The notes below the pieces were generated by a model. The model was not told where the DNA came from and did not search any database. It saw only the letters and a program-made list of their open reading frames with translations. A DNA stretch of 64,000 nt from Gigaspora rosea (lineage: Eukaryota; Glomeromycota; Glomeromycetes; Diversisporales; Gigasporaceae), in the NCBI GenBank assembly GCA_003550325.1, contig QKWP01000069.1:345471-409470 (forward strand), in the 5' to 3' direction. The first letter of the stretch is position 1, and each line of letters begins with the position of its first letter. The position numbers and the translations under genes are program-made. Shown here piece after piece: positions 48,550 to 59,686 of the stretch.

Positions 48550-51271
48550 ATGGAAATCAATAACATACGTATCGATGACTTTCCTCTATTATTTGGCTCT
48601 TATGGAATATGTGGAAATGTTAATGAACAATTTACCAAAATTTTAAAACGGCTTGGTTTATTTAATCAAGAAACTATAGAATTGCAAACGAAGCTTGCTG
48701 ACATCATAAATAAAGTAAAAGGATGGTTGGAAAAAGACCTTTCTGCTGATGCTGTGGACTATTATTAAAGAGGAATAAATATTCTTTATCCTACAGAAAC
48801 ACCCCCTGAAGACCAAGCATTTGATATCACTTACCAAGAAAGATATTCAATAGGCCAACAGTTCATTTCTGGGAGAAAAAAGTGCAATGAAAAGATGCAA
48901 AAATGTTAAGAAATGTGTGATGACCCTGATCAAATATTAAAAGATTCTATTATGGAAATTTGTAATGTTGCAAACCTAGTTCGAAATCAACTCTTTAAGT
49001 TTAACTCTTTTGTCGAAAAAACCTTAAATGATTCGACTAATTTAAATCAGGATTTTAACCAAGTACAAGCACAGTTGGTTAACCTTATCAATAATATTGA
49101 TAGTAAAATAGAAAAATGCCAAAATGATATTACTATGAGCAAAGAAAAAATTGATTTATGTCAAGAACTACTTGATGCAACAGAACTCCAATTTAATAGA
49201 GTGAGATTGGGAAGGACCTCAGCCTATAGTGATCAAATACAAAATTGTACTATATGCGGCAAACAATATATTTATTTAAAATGGTGTAAATCTCGCGATC
49301 GTGATCAGTTTAAAAATAATTTATCAGAATGGACAAGTGGAAATGCTGATATTGACAAGTTCATTCGTAATGTTCAACTTAATATAAATCATCCTAATTG
49401 TGTTGTCGAATGGATTCCTTATGATCAATTTACGAATATTACCTATATTGGAAATGGCGGATTTGCTACTGTTTATCGTGCAATCTGGATTAATGGATTG
49501 GGTATTTGGGATTATGCTCTCGGAAAAAGAGTTCGACATCAAAACACTACAGTAGCATTAAAGTATCTTCATGGTCACGATGTTGATCCTAGCTTTTTTG
49601 AAGAGGCAAGTAATGAAATATCTAATTAATCAAGTTTCAATCCAAATTTTGTTTTATTTTTTATTTTTTTATTTTTTTTGTCACCAACTCCTTGGTTCTT
49701 TGGCCGGAGGCGTTAGATGTGCTGTTATATTAAAACTCAGAATTTTAAAATAGTAACTAATCTAGAATTAAAATTAACTAGATTGCAGCATATATGAAGG
49801 TTTTATCTAGCAGAGTACTCCATTGTTACGGTATTTCGAAAGACCCTAATAGTCAAAACTATATTATGGTCCTGCCTTATGCTCATGGAGGTGATTTACT
49901 GAATTATGTTAAAAAAAGATGGAATAGAATGAAATGGGTAAACAAACTTCATATCCTTCGACATTTGACTTATGGAATTGTTGATATTCATAATAAAGGT
50001 CTAGTACATCATGATCTTCACCCAGGAAATCTTTTCCATTATCAAAAGTTGCTTGCAGTTGCTGACTTGGGTTTATGCAGATCAGTTAATGAAAAGTCAT
50101 CTGAAAAATTATATGGAGTTATAAGATATGCTGCACCAGAGTATTTACGTGGTAATCCTTATATTCAAGCAGCAGATATTTATAGTATTGGAATGATAAT
50201 GTGGTTACTTGCTTTAGAAAAGCAGCCATTTTCAGACAGAAAATTTAATGGTGGATCTGATCAAGAATATGATGTAAAACTTGCATTAGACATATGTGAA
50301 GGTTTGCGCCCAGAAATACCAAGAGAAATACCAACTGTATATGCAGAATTGATGCAAAAATGTTGGGATGCGGATAAAAATGCGCGACCTACAGCTGAAG
50401 AAGTATAAACAGAAGTTAAGAAATGGATTACAGAAGTTGAAAACCCTCCATCAGAAATTGCGCAACAATTTGAAGATGATATTACATCGTTGGATCAAGA
50501 TATTAGTGAAAATTCCATTACAAAATCTGGAAGTCAAGATCTAAGCAGAATTTCAGAAAACTTATCAAATTATTATAGCAAAAAATGCGGTGACAGTTTC
50601 AGATCACTAACTTTGTCACCACATTCCACAAGTAGTGAAAATTCAATGTTAAGTGTTGAGAAAGAAGCTGAAAGTAAATTTAATATAGTTTGTTTTTATT
50701 ATAATGTTATATTATTATTATAACTGCTGACATTTATGAATCAATTTAGCTTCAATAATTGGGAATAGCGAGTCTGTAGTTGAAAGTGAAAACGGTAAGA
50801 CTGTAATTGATTTTACAAATAATATAAAACATAAACCATAAGATATTAAGATAAAATTTGTATTACTCAGTTTACTTTTTCAAGTCCAAAGATGGAAATA
50901 ATGATAGTAATAATCATAAAAACAAACTTGGTTTTAATGATGATTTTGATGGTAAGAATCTAATTTTATGAATTATTAGAATATCATATTGGTTTCTACT
51001 CTTACAAATTTGTGCAAGTAGATGATGATGTTTGGAATAGTGTTCAAGAACGGGATTTTCTGTCTTGGCTTAGTAAGTACAATTTTTAATTCTTGACTTT
51101 GATTATTTGAAGCATATAAGAGATTGAAAGTTTGTATATTATTGGTAACCAAATTTTTAAACGTATACTAAAATTTAATATAATACTTTAAAATTACCAA
51201 TAGCAAAATTTGACGTCCTTGAAGATTACTCGTCGTCAGATATTGGAACACTTTTCAAGAGAAAAAATTAA
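48550..51271 (+). pseudogene. Tyrosine-kinase-like protein with coiled N-terminus; three in-frame TAA codons
   Basis: Exons with GT-AG borders and agreeing phases: 48550-49609, 49789-50673, 50750-50794, 50892-50951, 51019-51072, 51204-51271. The first ~230 residues are helical and coiled-coil-like. A CTIC...KWC segment (from 49246) may be the remnant of a zinc ribbon often found before the kinase domain in Rhizophagus. The kinase motifs are complete: GNGGFATVY (49450-49476), VALKYL, HHDLHPGN (50007-50030), DLG (50064-50072) and APE (50133-50141). The tail is Ser-rich and acidic. In-frame TAA codons interrupt it at 48766-48768, 48907-48909 and 50406-50408, yet coding character continues on both sides of each without a frame change. 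Each fits a single change from CAA (Gln). Recent pseudogene or, less likely, tolerated stops. Confidence 0.8.
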
Positions 51272-51595
51272 CTCAAAATAACCTGGCAGATTTATTTGGA
51301 TTCAAATAATTTTTTTAAAATATAAAATCATTTGTTCAAGATGTGATGAAAGTCTTTAACGATGTTTGCTATGATGCATACCACAGAATCATTATTAGTC
51401 ATAATAAATTTAAATCAACTTATATTTAATTTCAAATTAGTTACAACAATAGATCAACTTACAACTAACGTCCAGCAAGCTATATACCTTTTACATTATA
51501 TTTAAAACAATTGATCTTCTATATTATAACTACAATATTATAAAAAGAATTTCTATTTTAAATAATAAATAAGAAAATACATATATCTTAATCGA

Positions 51596-52864
51596 TTACA
51601 AAGACTCTGAAAATTCTAAAATGTGTTTTAACCCATATCCAAATTTGTAACCCGTATAAGCATTATATATCATTCTAATTCTAAAAATAATCCAATATAC
51701 ACTTATTAAAATAATAACAATAGTTGCAAATTCATTCACCCAATATAAAGTCATAAAATTCACAATCAACAGACAAGATTCGAAAACTTCTGACTTTTTC
51801 AATACATAGTTATTAGCTCCATAAAATTTTTTCGTAAATAGCGGTAGAATCAATTCTATACATATTCTTAAAAAGTGAGTAACCATACATTGTGTCCAAG
51901 TTCGTTGAGAAGCATACGCAAATATAATCAAATAATTATTGATTCCGTTTGGCAAATATTTAATTTCAGTGAAATATTCGAATAATCTTGGATCATAGAA
52001 AACCAATTCGATAAGAAATTGTAGAATTGATAAAGAATTCATCAATAATGAACAATTTCTATAAATTTCGTCACATAATTTATTTAATGTTGAAGGACGT
52101 TCATTCATTTGCTTATAATATGAATCCATATTGGTCATATCTTTTTTACCACAGTTATATAAATAATTCCCAATCACAAAAGAAAAAATTGAACTTACAA
52201 AAATTGACCATTCGAAAAAGTTCAAAGAGAAAAGAAACCAAGAAATTATAGATATTATAGCAAATATAAAACCCCAAAATGGAAATAGCTTTACGTCTGT
52301 TCTCCTGATTCGTTGGGAAGCATAAACTAAAATACCCATAAAACCTTTAAATAACCAGAATAAAGGAGAAAATAGGAAAGGATCATAAAAACGTAGACTG
52401 GATGCAAGAAACCAGGTAAAACTAAAATATAAGACAATCCTTAAAAGCTTTTTATCATTAGAAGATTTAATTTCTACAAAATAATTATTGACCAAATAGA
52501 ATAAAAAGTCAAAAAATGCTAAAGCAACTGATAAAAATAACAATACCATAAAGATTGAAATTAGAATTATATGACGCTCAATGTTCAATATCTTGTCACA
52601 TAAAAGAAAGATATTTCTGGTAATTGAAGTACCAAACAAATCAAATAATGTTGAAATAAAAAAGCTTGGTAAAGAAATTAAAGAAATTATTTCACAAAGT
52701 TTTCCAAAAAATGAGGTAATTGTAAAGAGTTTAACTTCAAAAAATTTATTGATAAAGAAACTCAGAAAAAAGCAACTGAATGTAATTGTTATATGACAAA
52801 ATTTTATTAATTCATCATTGATTTTAATACAGTCAATGCATTCTGTGAGCTCTATAAACTGCAT
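51596..52864 (-). CDS. Multi-pass membrane protein with an internal duplication
   Basis: A single-exon gene of 422 residues starting at the ATG at 52864. Hydrophobic segments at about 22-42, 48-75, 98-127, 143-180, 195-236, 275-290, 308-345 and 365-395 suggest eight or more membrane helices. FYDP at 159-162 followed by YASQR at 181-185 recurs as FYDP at 289-292 and YASQR at 317-321, each at the end of a membrane segment. The protein may therefore consist of two related halves. The loop between them (240-270) is hydrophilic. No signature of a known transporter or receptor was recognised. A neighbouring kinase gene converges on it from the left. Confidence 0.7.
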   Translation of the reverse strand: MQFIELTECIDCIKINDELIKFCHITITFSCFFLSFFINKFFEVKLFTITSFFGKLCEIISLISLPSFFISTLFDLFGTSITRNIFLLCDKILNIERHIILISIFMVLLFLSVALAFFDFLFYLVNNYFVEIKSSNDKKLLRIVLYFSFTWFLASSLRFYDPFLFSPLFWLFKGFMGILVYASQRIRRTDVKLFPFWGFIFAIISIISWFLFSLNFFEWSIFVSSIFSFVIGNYLYNCGKKDMTNMDSYYKQMNERPSTLNKLCDEIYRNCSLLMNSLSILQFLIELVFYDPRLFEYFTEIKYLPNGINNYLIIFAYASQRTWTQCMVTHFLRICIELILPLFTKKFYGANNYVLKKSEVFESCLLIVNFMTLYWVNEFATIVIILISVYWIIFRIRMIYNAYTGYKFGYGLKHILEFSESL

Positions 52865-53419
52865 GGATTTAATGGTAAAATTATTATATAGTAATAAGCT
52901 TACAATTTTTTTTTCTAATAATTCTAGAAATTTAAACTATTAAGGGTCGTAATTGAAACAAAGTTTTACTCGTGTAACTTATGTACTCAAATGCAATAAA
53001 AATATGTGTACTGTATCAGGTTTGACAAAAATTGCCAATTCAGTATGGTACGTACGGTGATTACTCCTATATGATCTGTACTACGTACCGGTACTACATA
53101 TATTTGTATATGCACTAGAGTGCCAGGATTATGATCCGGCATAATATTCGCATAATTCACCTTATAGCACATAAAATATGAATTTCGCATAATTTAAAGA
53201 AGCCCGCATAATCTTGTATAATTTATCCTTTCTCTCGTATAAAGGAATTTCTATTGGTCAATTGTTGTTACACATTAAATTACAGAATGTATTATCAAGT
53301 CGGCCTATATTATACTCTAACGCTGGCTAATTCCGAGTAGGATCATGTGAATAATGCTGGCTAAACTATCATAGTATCTACACTTTAAAATTAATAGATC
53401 CGAATGTAAGGAATTACAG

Positions 53420-53624
53420 ATCAGTATGGTACAACTGATCAAGCCAGTATGGTATGGATGTGATTTTATCAAATCGTACCATCACTCCCTAAAAAACCCA
53501 GCTGGAATTAATCATAATTTCTGGTAGAGCTAACCCTAAATTCTATGAGACGTGATAATTAAGCAAACTCTATAGTAAGGTTTGATAAAATCATACTAAA
53601 ACTGGTCAGTCGTACCATATTGAT
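53420..53624. mobile_element. Inverted-repeat element around atcagtatggtac
   Basis: atcagtatggtacaactgatc on the left is mirrored by ggtcagtcgtaccatattgat on the right. A second inner pair, gattttatcaaat / ttgataaaatc, lies inside. Non-coding. Confidence 0.5.
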
Positions 53625-53643
53625 ATTCAAAAACACCTCGAAT

Positions 53644-54696
53644 CAGTGATGGTAAATGACCTGAAATGACCTACGTGACTCAAATGAATAGTGACTAGTC
53701 ATTAGTCATTTCGGGCTTTAAATGACTTAGAATGTCATTTGACATTTGTTTACTAATAATCTACGGTACTTTTAGCCAATCAAAATTAAGTACTAAAAAG
53801 TTAATTTTTTATAATTATGATATACGTACGTACTGTACATAATTTGCAAGATAAATAATTTAATAAGAAATTTTATTAAAATGAATTTCTGTCACTTGTT
53901 CTGCACAAAATTGCACGATATAACCCTATAAAAAAAGTGGTCCGGGGTGTGGTATGGGTTGGTGTCGGGAATACACGAAATCGCACGGTCGGAGTGATAC
54001 GTACAGACGCGTTAACGGAATGTCATGGTAAAAAGTGGTACAGAAATTACGAAAGGAGGTGGCACATTATGTCATGTCATGCATAATGGCACCTTCATTC
54101 ACAGAATGATATGCGTCAAAGGTGGTACGTGTTGGCTCATTTCACAAAGAGCAAAAGATAAATATATGATTTTTTTAAAAAAAATTGCGATGGCTCATAA
54201 TTTCGCTAATGAAACTGCTCTGGGTGTCTTAACAAAAAAAATTCCTTACAAAATTTTGATACATATGCGTTAATTTGTTTATATTATATTGATTTTTGAT
54301 ATAAAATTATGTAATCTACTTGTATGTATTTTTTTTAACGCAGTGGTATAGCACGGTAATTCACGTTAATTACCCGTGCCAAAACCTGTGCCATTTGGAC
54401 TAGTAAAGTGTTGCAACACCGAGTCATTAACGGTCCAATTGGTACGGGTATACGGTCTATCACGGACCAAAAATCTGTGCCAATCCAAGCTTATTACGTA
54501 CAAAATCCGTAATCGATTATGCATAATGAACCAAATGACCCAAATGACACAGGTCATCTCGAAATGACCTGTGTCATTTGGTCACGGGTCATTTGCAAAT
54601 GACCCAAAATTTGAATGACCTTAACGACCGGTCATTTTAAGGTCATTTTAGGTCATTAGTCATTTGAGCAAATGACCTAGTCATTTACTATCACTG
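53644..54696. mobile_element. Non-autonomous hAT-like element, 8-bp target duplication CCTCGAAT
   Basis: The ends are CAGTGATGGTAAATGAC and its near-complement GTCATTTACTATCACTG, close to the CAG-type ends of hAT elements. CCTCGAAT is repeated exactly at 53636-53643 and 54697-54704. The subterminal parts are rich in aatgacc/ggtcatt repeats. An M5-type segment (from 53924) is inserted within. No transposase. Confidence 0.85.
53924..54495. mobile_element. M5 copy nested in the hAT-like element
   Basis: It starts ccctataaaaaaagtggtcc, continues with the conserved cgtgttggctcatttcac and ttcgctaatgaaactgct block, and later with acccgtgccaaaacctgtgcc. The right end is not clearly preserved. Confidence 0.55.
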
Positions 54697-55644
54697 CCTC
54701 GAATGTAGTAACAATTATTGATTATACACTATTGGTTGTACAATGTAAGCTGCATATAATTTTAGCACATACCACGGGGAAAATTAGAACACAAAAAACT
54801 TTCTAGTAAAATTTCGTGCTTTTAGATTAGGGATAAAATATTGCAATAAGGTTAGAGTTCAAAAATATTATTTATATAATAAATTTTATAACACGTAAAA
54901 ACAGTTTCATAGATGGTTATAAAATTTGTCATGCATTACATAAGATCTTGAAATTTGGTTGGTCAGCAAATTTTTTTTAACCTTAATTGGGGTCCGCATA
55001 ATTCGCAATTTACCGGATGCATAATTTGGCATTTACCAGATCATAAACCTGGACACCCTAGTAGGCACGTGGTCGAGTGGCACGTGCTATGGGTCGGGTT
55101 TGCACGTGCATGGTCGGAATCGGCGGACCGTGTTAATCCGTATACACGTGCCAATTTAACGTGAAATCACGTAGCAGTTTACTAAGCCAATTGACACGTG
55201 CTATGGCACGTGAATGGAACGGGTAAGTAAATATAAATTTATGGTCCACTTTCTAATAGACATTTTATTAGAAGAAAAACTGAATAATAGTTGAAGTATG
55301 TACATATCTGGATATTTGGAAGCTAAAGCAACTGCAAATGTGTGAAATCTTGCAAGGAATCTTTTTCCTTAAGATACCAGAGCAGGCTTACTTGCGAGTT
55401 TTTGAGATATTGCAACTTTTTATAAAAAAAAAAAAACGTTTGTGATCCTTCGCTCTTATAGTACTCCGTGAGCAAATCTTACGTTTTTGATACTCCTGCA
55501 CTTACTTTTATGATACTCCTGTATGTACCCCAAAATTACGCTTACTTTTTTGATGCAGATCAGCATATATACACATGACTTGTGTTACACAAAAGCCCAG
55601 TGCAAATCTTACGTTTTTGATACTCCTGCACTTACTTTTTTGAT

Positions 55645-55922
55645 GGGGTCGTTTAAAGCAAGGTGCAGTTATATGATTTTAACTTTTTAATTAAAGTTAG
55701 GGTAAGGGTTAGCGGCGATTAGGGAATAATATTATAGTAAAATTGCCTTCCCGACATTTTTTGTTAATGCCCTAAGGTAGGTTTTGACTATCGTTACTTG
55801 TATTTTTGCGTTTTTTCACTTTTTTTCTTCTTTGTCTCTTTGTCGTGCTGATCCGGGTTAATCAAAACAAACAAGTTGATTGGCGACATATCACGTGATT
55901 GCACCCTGCTTTAAACGACCCC
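55645..55922. mobile_element. Nested TIR element, 278 bp, 8-bp target duplication TTTTTGAT
   Basis: Ends ggggtcgtttaaagcaaggt and accctgctttaaacgacccc are inverted. TTTTTGAT flanks both sides (55637-55644 and 55923-55930), splitting the host sequence cttttttgatactcc. The interior has gttagggtaagggttag. Non-coding. Confidence 0.88.
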
Positions 55923-56007
55923 TTTTTGATACTCCTGTATGTACCCCAAAATCAGCTTGCTTTTTTAATGCAGATCTGCATATATACACGTGACTTGTGA
56001 TATACAA

Positions 56008-58377
56008 AGGCCCAGTGCATAGTTTTTGCAAAAATAATTTTTGGTTACACGCTACTAATGTCGTGTAATATTACACAAGTTTAATTTTGCTCGGCATTAA
56101 GCTTAATGCTGGTGGGCACTATCAAGATAATACCCCCAGCAGGGTTAGACATAATTCCGGCCCACCCTAACCCTAAATCTAGTGGTACCCTAACCGGCAT
56201 TAAGCTTAATGCTGGTTGGCACTATCATGATAATGCATCCGGCGGGATTAGACATAATTCCGGCCCACCCTAACCCTAAATCTAGTGGTACCCTAACCCG
56301 GCATTAAGCTTAATGCTGGTGGGCACTATCATGATAATGCCCCAGCGGGGTTAGACATAATTCCGGCCCACCCTAACCCTAAATCTAGAAACCCTAAAAA
56401 CTAATTGTTCAAAGCAACATCCAATCACAGTACATATACTGGTTACACGACATATGCATCTAGTATATGTACTGTGATTGGATGTTGCTTCGAACAACTA
56501 GTTTTTAGGGTTCCTAGATTTAGGGTTAGGGTGGGCCAGAATTATGAGAACCCCGCCGGGGCATTATCATGATAGTGCCCACAAGCATTAAGCTTAATGC
56601 CGGGTTAGGGTACCACTAGATTTAGGGTTAGGGTGGGCCGGAATTATGTCTAACCCTGCTGGGGGCATTATCATGATAGTGCCCACCAGCATTAAGCTTA
56701 ATGCCGGGCAAAATTAGACCTGTATATCATTATATGACATTAGCGGTGTGTAACCAAAAATTATTTTGCTAAAACAATGCACTTGGCCTTTGTGTAACAC
56801 AAGTACGAGTATATATGCAGATCTGCATCAAAAAAGTAAGCGTAATTTTGGGGTACATACAGGAGCATCAATAAAGTAAGTGCAGGAGTATCAAAAACGT
56901 AAGATTTGCGGCCCAGTGCATTGTTTTTGCAAAAATAATTTTTGGTTACACGCAACTAATGTCGTGTAATGTTACACATGTCTAATTTTGCCCGGCATTA
57001 AGCTTAAAGCTGGTGGGCACTATCATGATAATACCCCGGCTGGGTTAGACATAATTCCGGCCCACCCTAACCCTAAATCTAGTGGTACCTAGCCGGGCAT
57101 TAAGCTTAATGCTGGTGGGCACTATCATGATAAAGCCCCGGCGGGGTTAGACATAATTCCGGCCCACCCTAACCCTAAATCTAGGAACCCTAAAAACTAA
57201 TTGTTCGAAGCAACATCCAATCACAGTACATATACTAGATGCATATGTCGTGTAACCAGTATATGTACTGTGATTGGATGTTGCTTCGAACAATTAGTTT
57301 TTAGGGTTCCTAGATTTAGGGTTAGGGTGGGCCGGAATTATGTCTAACCCCGCCGGGGCATTATCATGATAGTGCCCACCAGCATTAAGCTTAATGCCGG
57401 GTTAGGGTACCACTAGATTTAGGGTTAGGGTGGGCCGGAATTATGTCTAACCCCGCCGGGGGCATTATCATGATAGTGCCCACCAGCATTAAGCTTAATG
57501 CCGGGCAAAATTAGACTTGTGTAACGTTACACGACATTAGCGGCGTGTAACCAAAAATTATTTTTGCAAAAACAATGCACTGGGCCTTTGTGTAACACAA
57601 GTCACGTGTATATATGCAGATCTGCATCAAAAAAGTAAGCGTAATTTTGGGGTACATACAGGAGTATCAAAAAAGTAAGTGCAGGAGTATCAAAAACGTA
57701 AGATTTGCATCAGTGCATTGTTTTTGCAAAAATAATTTTTGGTTACACGCCACTAATGTCGTGTAACGTTACACAAGTCTAATTTTGCCCGGCATTAAGC
57801 TTAATGCTGGTGGGCACTATCATGATAATGCCCCCGGCGGGGTTAGACATAATTCCGGCCCACCCTAACCCTAAATCTAGTGGTACCCTAACCCGGCATT
57901 AAGCTTAATGCTGGTGGGCACTATCATGATAATGCCCCGGCGGGGTTAGACATAATTCCGGCCCACCCTAACCCTAAATCTAGGAACCCTAAAAACTAAT
58001 TGTTCGAAGCAACATCCAATCACAGTACATATACTAGATGCATATGTCGTGTAACCAGTATATGAACTGTGATTGGATGTTGCTTCGAACAATTAGTTTT
58101 TAGGGTTCCTAGATTTAGGGTTAGAGTGGGCCGGAATTATGTCTAACCCCGCCGGGGCATTATCATGATAGTGCCCACCAGCATTAAGCTTAATGCCGGG
58201 TTAGGGTACCACTAGATTTAGGGTTAGGGTGGGCCGGAATTATGTCTAACCCCGCCGGGGGCATTATCATGATAGTGCCCACCAGCATTAAGCTTAATGC
58301 CGGGCAAAATTAGACTTGTGTAACGTTACACGACATTAGCGGCGTGTAACCAAAAATTATTTTTGCAAAAACAATGC
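56008..58377. repeat. Three consecutive palindrome blocks
   Basis: Blocks start near 56008, 56911 and 57706, each at gtgcat.gtttttgcaaaaataa. In each, two or three copies of a unit (cggcattaagcttaatgctgg, gcactatcatgataatgccc, cggcccaccctaaccctaaa) run towards a centre (ttggatgttgcttcgaac and its complement around tagatgcatatgtcg) and are mirrored beyond it. The second and third blocks are nearly identical, indicating recent amplification. Confidence 0.8.
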
Positions 58378-59039
58378 ACTGGGCCTTTGTGTAACACAAG
58401 TCACGTGTATATATGCAGATCTGCATCAAAAAAGTAAGCGTAATTTTGGGGTACATACAGGAGTATCAAAAAAGTAAGTGCAGGAGTATCAAAAACGTAA
58501 GATTTGCGTCACTGGGCCTTTGTGTAACACAAGTCACGTGTATATATGCAGATCTGCATCAAAAAAGTAAGCGTAATTTTGGGGTACATACAGGAGTATC
58601 AAAAAAGTAAGTGCAGGAGTATCAAAAACGTAAGATTTGCATCACTGGGCCTTTGTGTAACACAAGTCACGTGTATATATGCAGATCTGCATCAAAAAAG
58701 TAAGCGTAATTTTGGGGTACATACAGGAGTATCAAAAAAGTAAGTGCAGGAGTATCAAAAACGTAAGATTTGCATCACTGGGCCTTTGTGTAACACAAGT
58801 CACGTGTATATATGCAGATCTGCATCAAAAAAGTAAGCGTAATTTTGGGGTACATACAGGAGTATCAAAAAAGTAAGTGCAGGAGTATCAAAAACGTAAG
58901 ATTTGCATCACTGGGCCTTTGTGTAACACAAGTCACGTGTATATATGCAGATCTGCATCAAAAAAGTAAGCGTAATTTTGGGGTACATACAGGAGTATCA
59001 AAAAAGTAAGTGCAGGAGTATCAAAAACGTAAGATTTGC
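58378..59039. repeat. Five tandem copies of a 133-bp unit
   Basis: Copies start with actgggcctttgtgtaacac at 58378, 58511, 58644, 58777 and 58910, and the copies are essentially identical. The last ends at the element terminus. Each unit contains the terminal sequence (gtatcaaaaacgtaagatttgc), so the array multiplies the element end. The 65-residue frame in each copy is a by-product. Confidence 0.9.
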
Positions 59040-59686
59040 CTCCGTGAAACGAGCCAGCACGTATCATTTTTAACACGTGCCATTCCGTGTAATTCGACGT
59101 GCCATCACGTACAACGTGCATATGCGTGCCACCGAATGCGTGCCATTCCTTGTGATGTAATATAACGTGCCACCCCATTACCGAGTATCTGTGTTATTTT
59201 TAATCGTGCCATTCCGTAAAACGTGCCTATACGTGCCACACGGTCCGTACCATCCCATGCATATACACTGATTTTCCGTACCATACCCCGAACCACTTTT
59301 CTTATAGGGTTGTTGTTAAAAAAAAAAGGCAATAAATATTTCACAAATATTTACTTAAAAGATATACAAAGTCCTACATTTTTTTCTTTTTTTTTTTTTT
59401 ATAAATACAACATGAAATCGATAAAAAATTTTTGGGGAACAGTGCTAGAACTGTACGAACATTCAGCACAAATACTATATAAAATGTTGGAATAAACAAT
59501 TTCCTTTTGGATAAAATGGGCAATGTAGCGGTTCACGAGGATATACCAAAAAATCAAGTGACAACTCGAAGTTTATAATTTTAAGATCAACTCAAATATA
59601 TTTAGAAAATGTTGATGTTGCTAATTACATTAAATTACATACTGTTACCGAAAAGATATTTAACGATATTATATTTATAGAAAATT

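Larger units (their letters stand above)
53118..55058. mobile_element. Outer TIR element (1.94 kb) hosting a nested stack
   Basis: Inverted ends gagtgccaggattatgatcc and ggatcat-type right end (gatcataaacctggacaccc), with TA at 53116-53117 and 55059-55060. The subterminal sequence on both sides repeats cgcataat. At least two further elements sit inside (53420-53624 and 53644-54696). Encodes nothing. Confidence 0.55.
55472..59039. mobile_element. Compound TIR element (3568 bp), 8-bp target duplication CTCCGTGA
   Basis: Inverted ends gcaaatcttacgtttttgat and atcaaaaacgtaagatttgc are perfect. CTCCGTGA stands directly outside both (55464-55471 and 59040-59047), and it belongs to the conserved ctccgtgaaacgagcc of the M5 host. 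The interior consists of three large palindrome blocks and a tandem array of 133-bp units; no gene is visible. It carries its own insertion at 55645-55922. Confidence 0.85.
55059..59309. mobile_element. M5-type copy split by a 3.6-kb compound element
   Basis: M5-like GC-rich sequence with cacgtgcca motifs occupies 55060-55240. The block leading to ccttcgctc follows to 55463, and the second part (cgtgaaacgagccagcacg) resumes at 59043 and ends ccacttttcttataggg at 59309. The left terminus is missing or replaced by the TIR element ending at 55058. Confidence 0.55.

Noticed and set aside
54025..55164. Several 60-80 residue frames
   Set aside because: They coincide with MITE sequence (M5 and hAT-like element) and have no motif.
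58413..59009. Four identical 65-residue frames
   Set aside because: Each lies in one 133-bp tandem unit and overlaps its neighbour; no family motif, and the repeat structure explains them.
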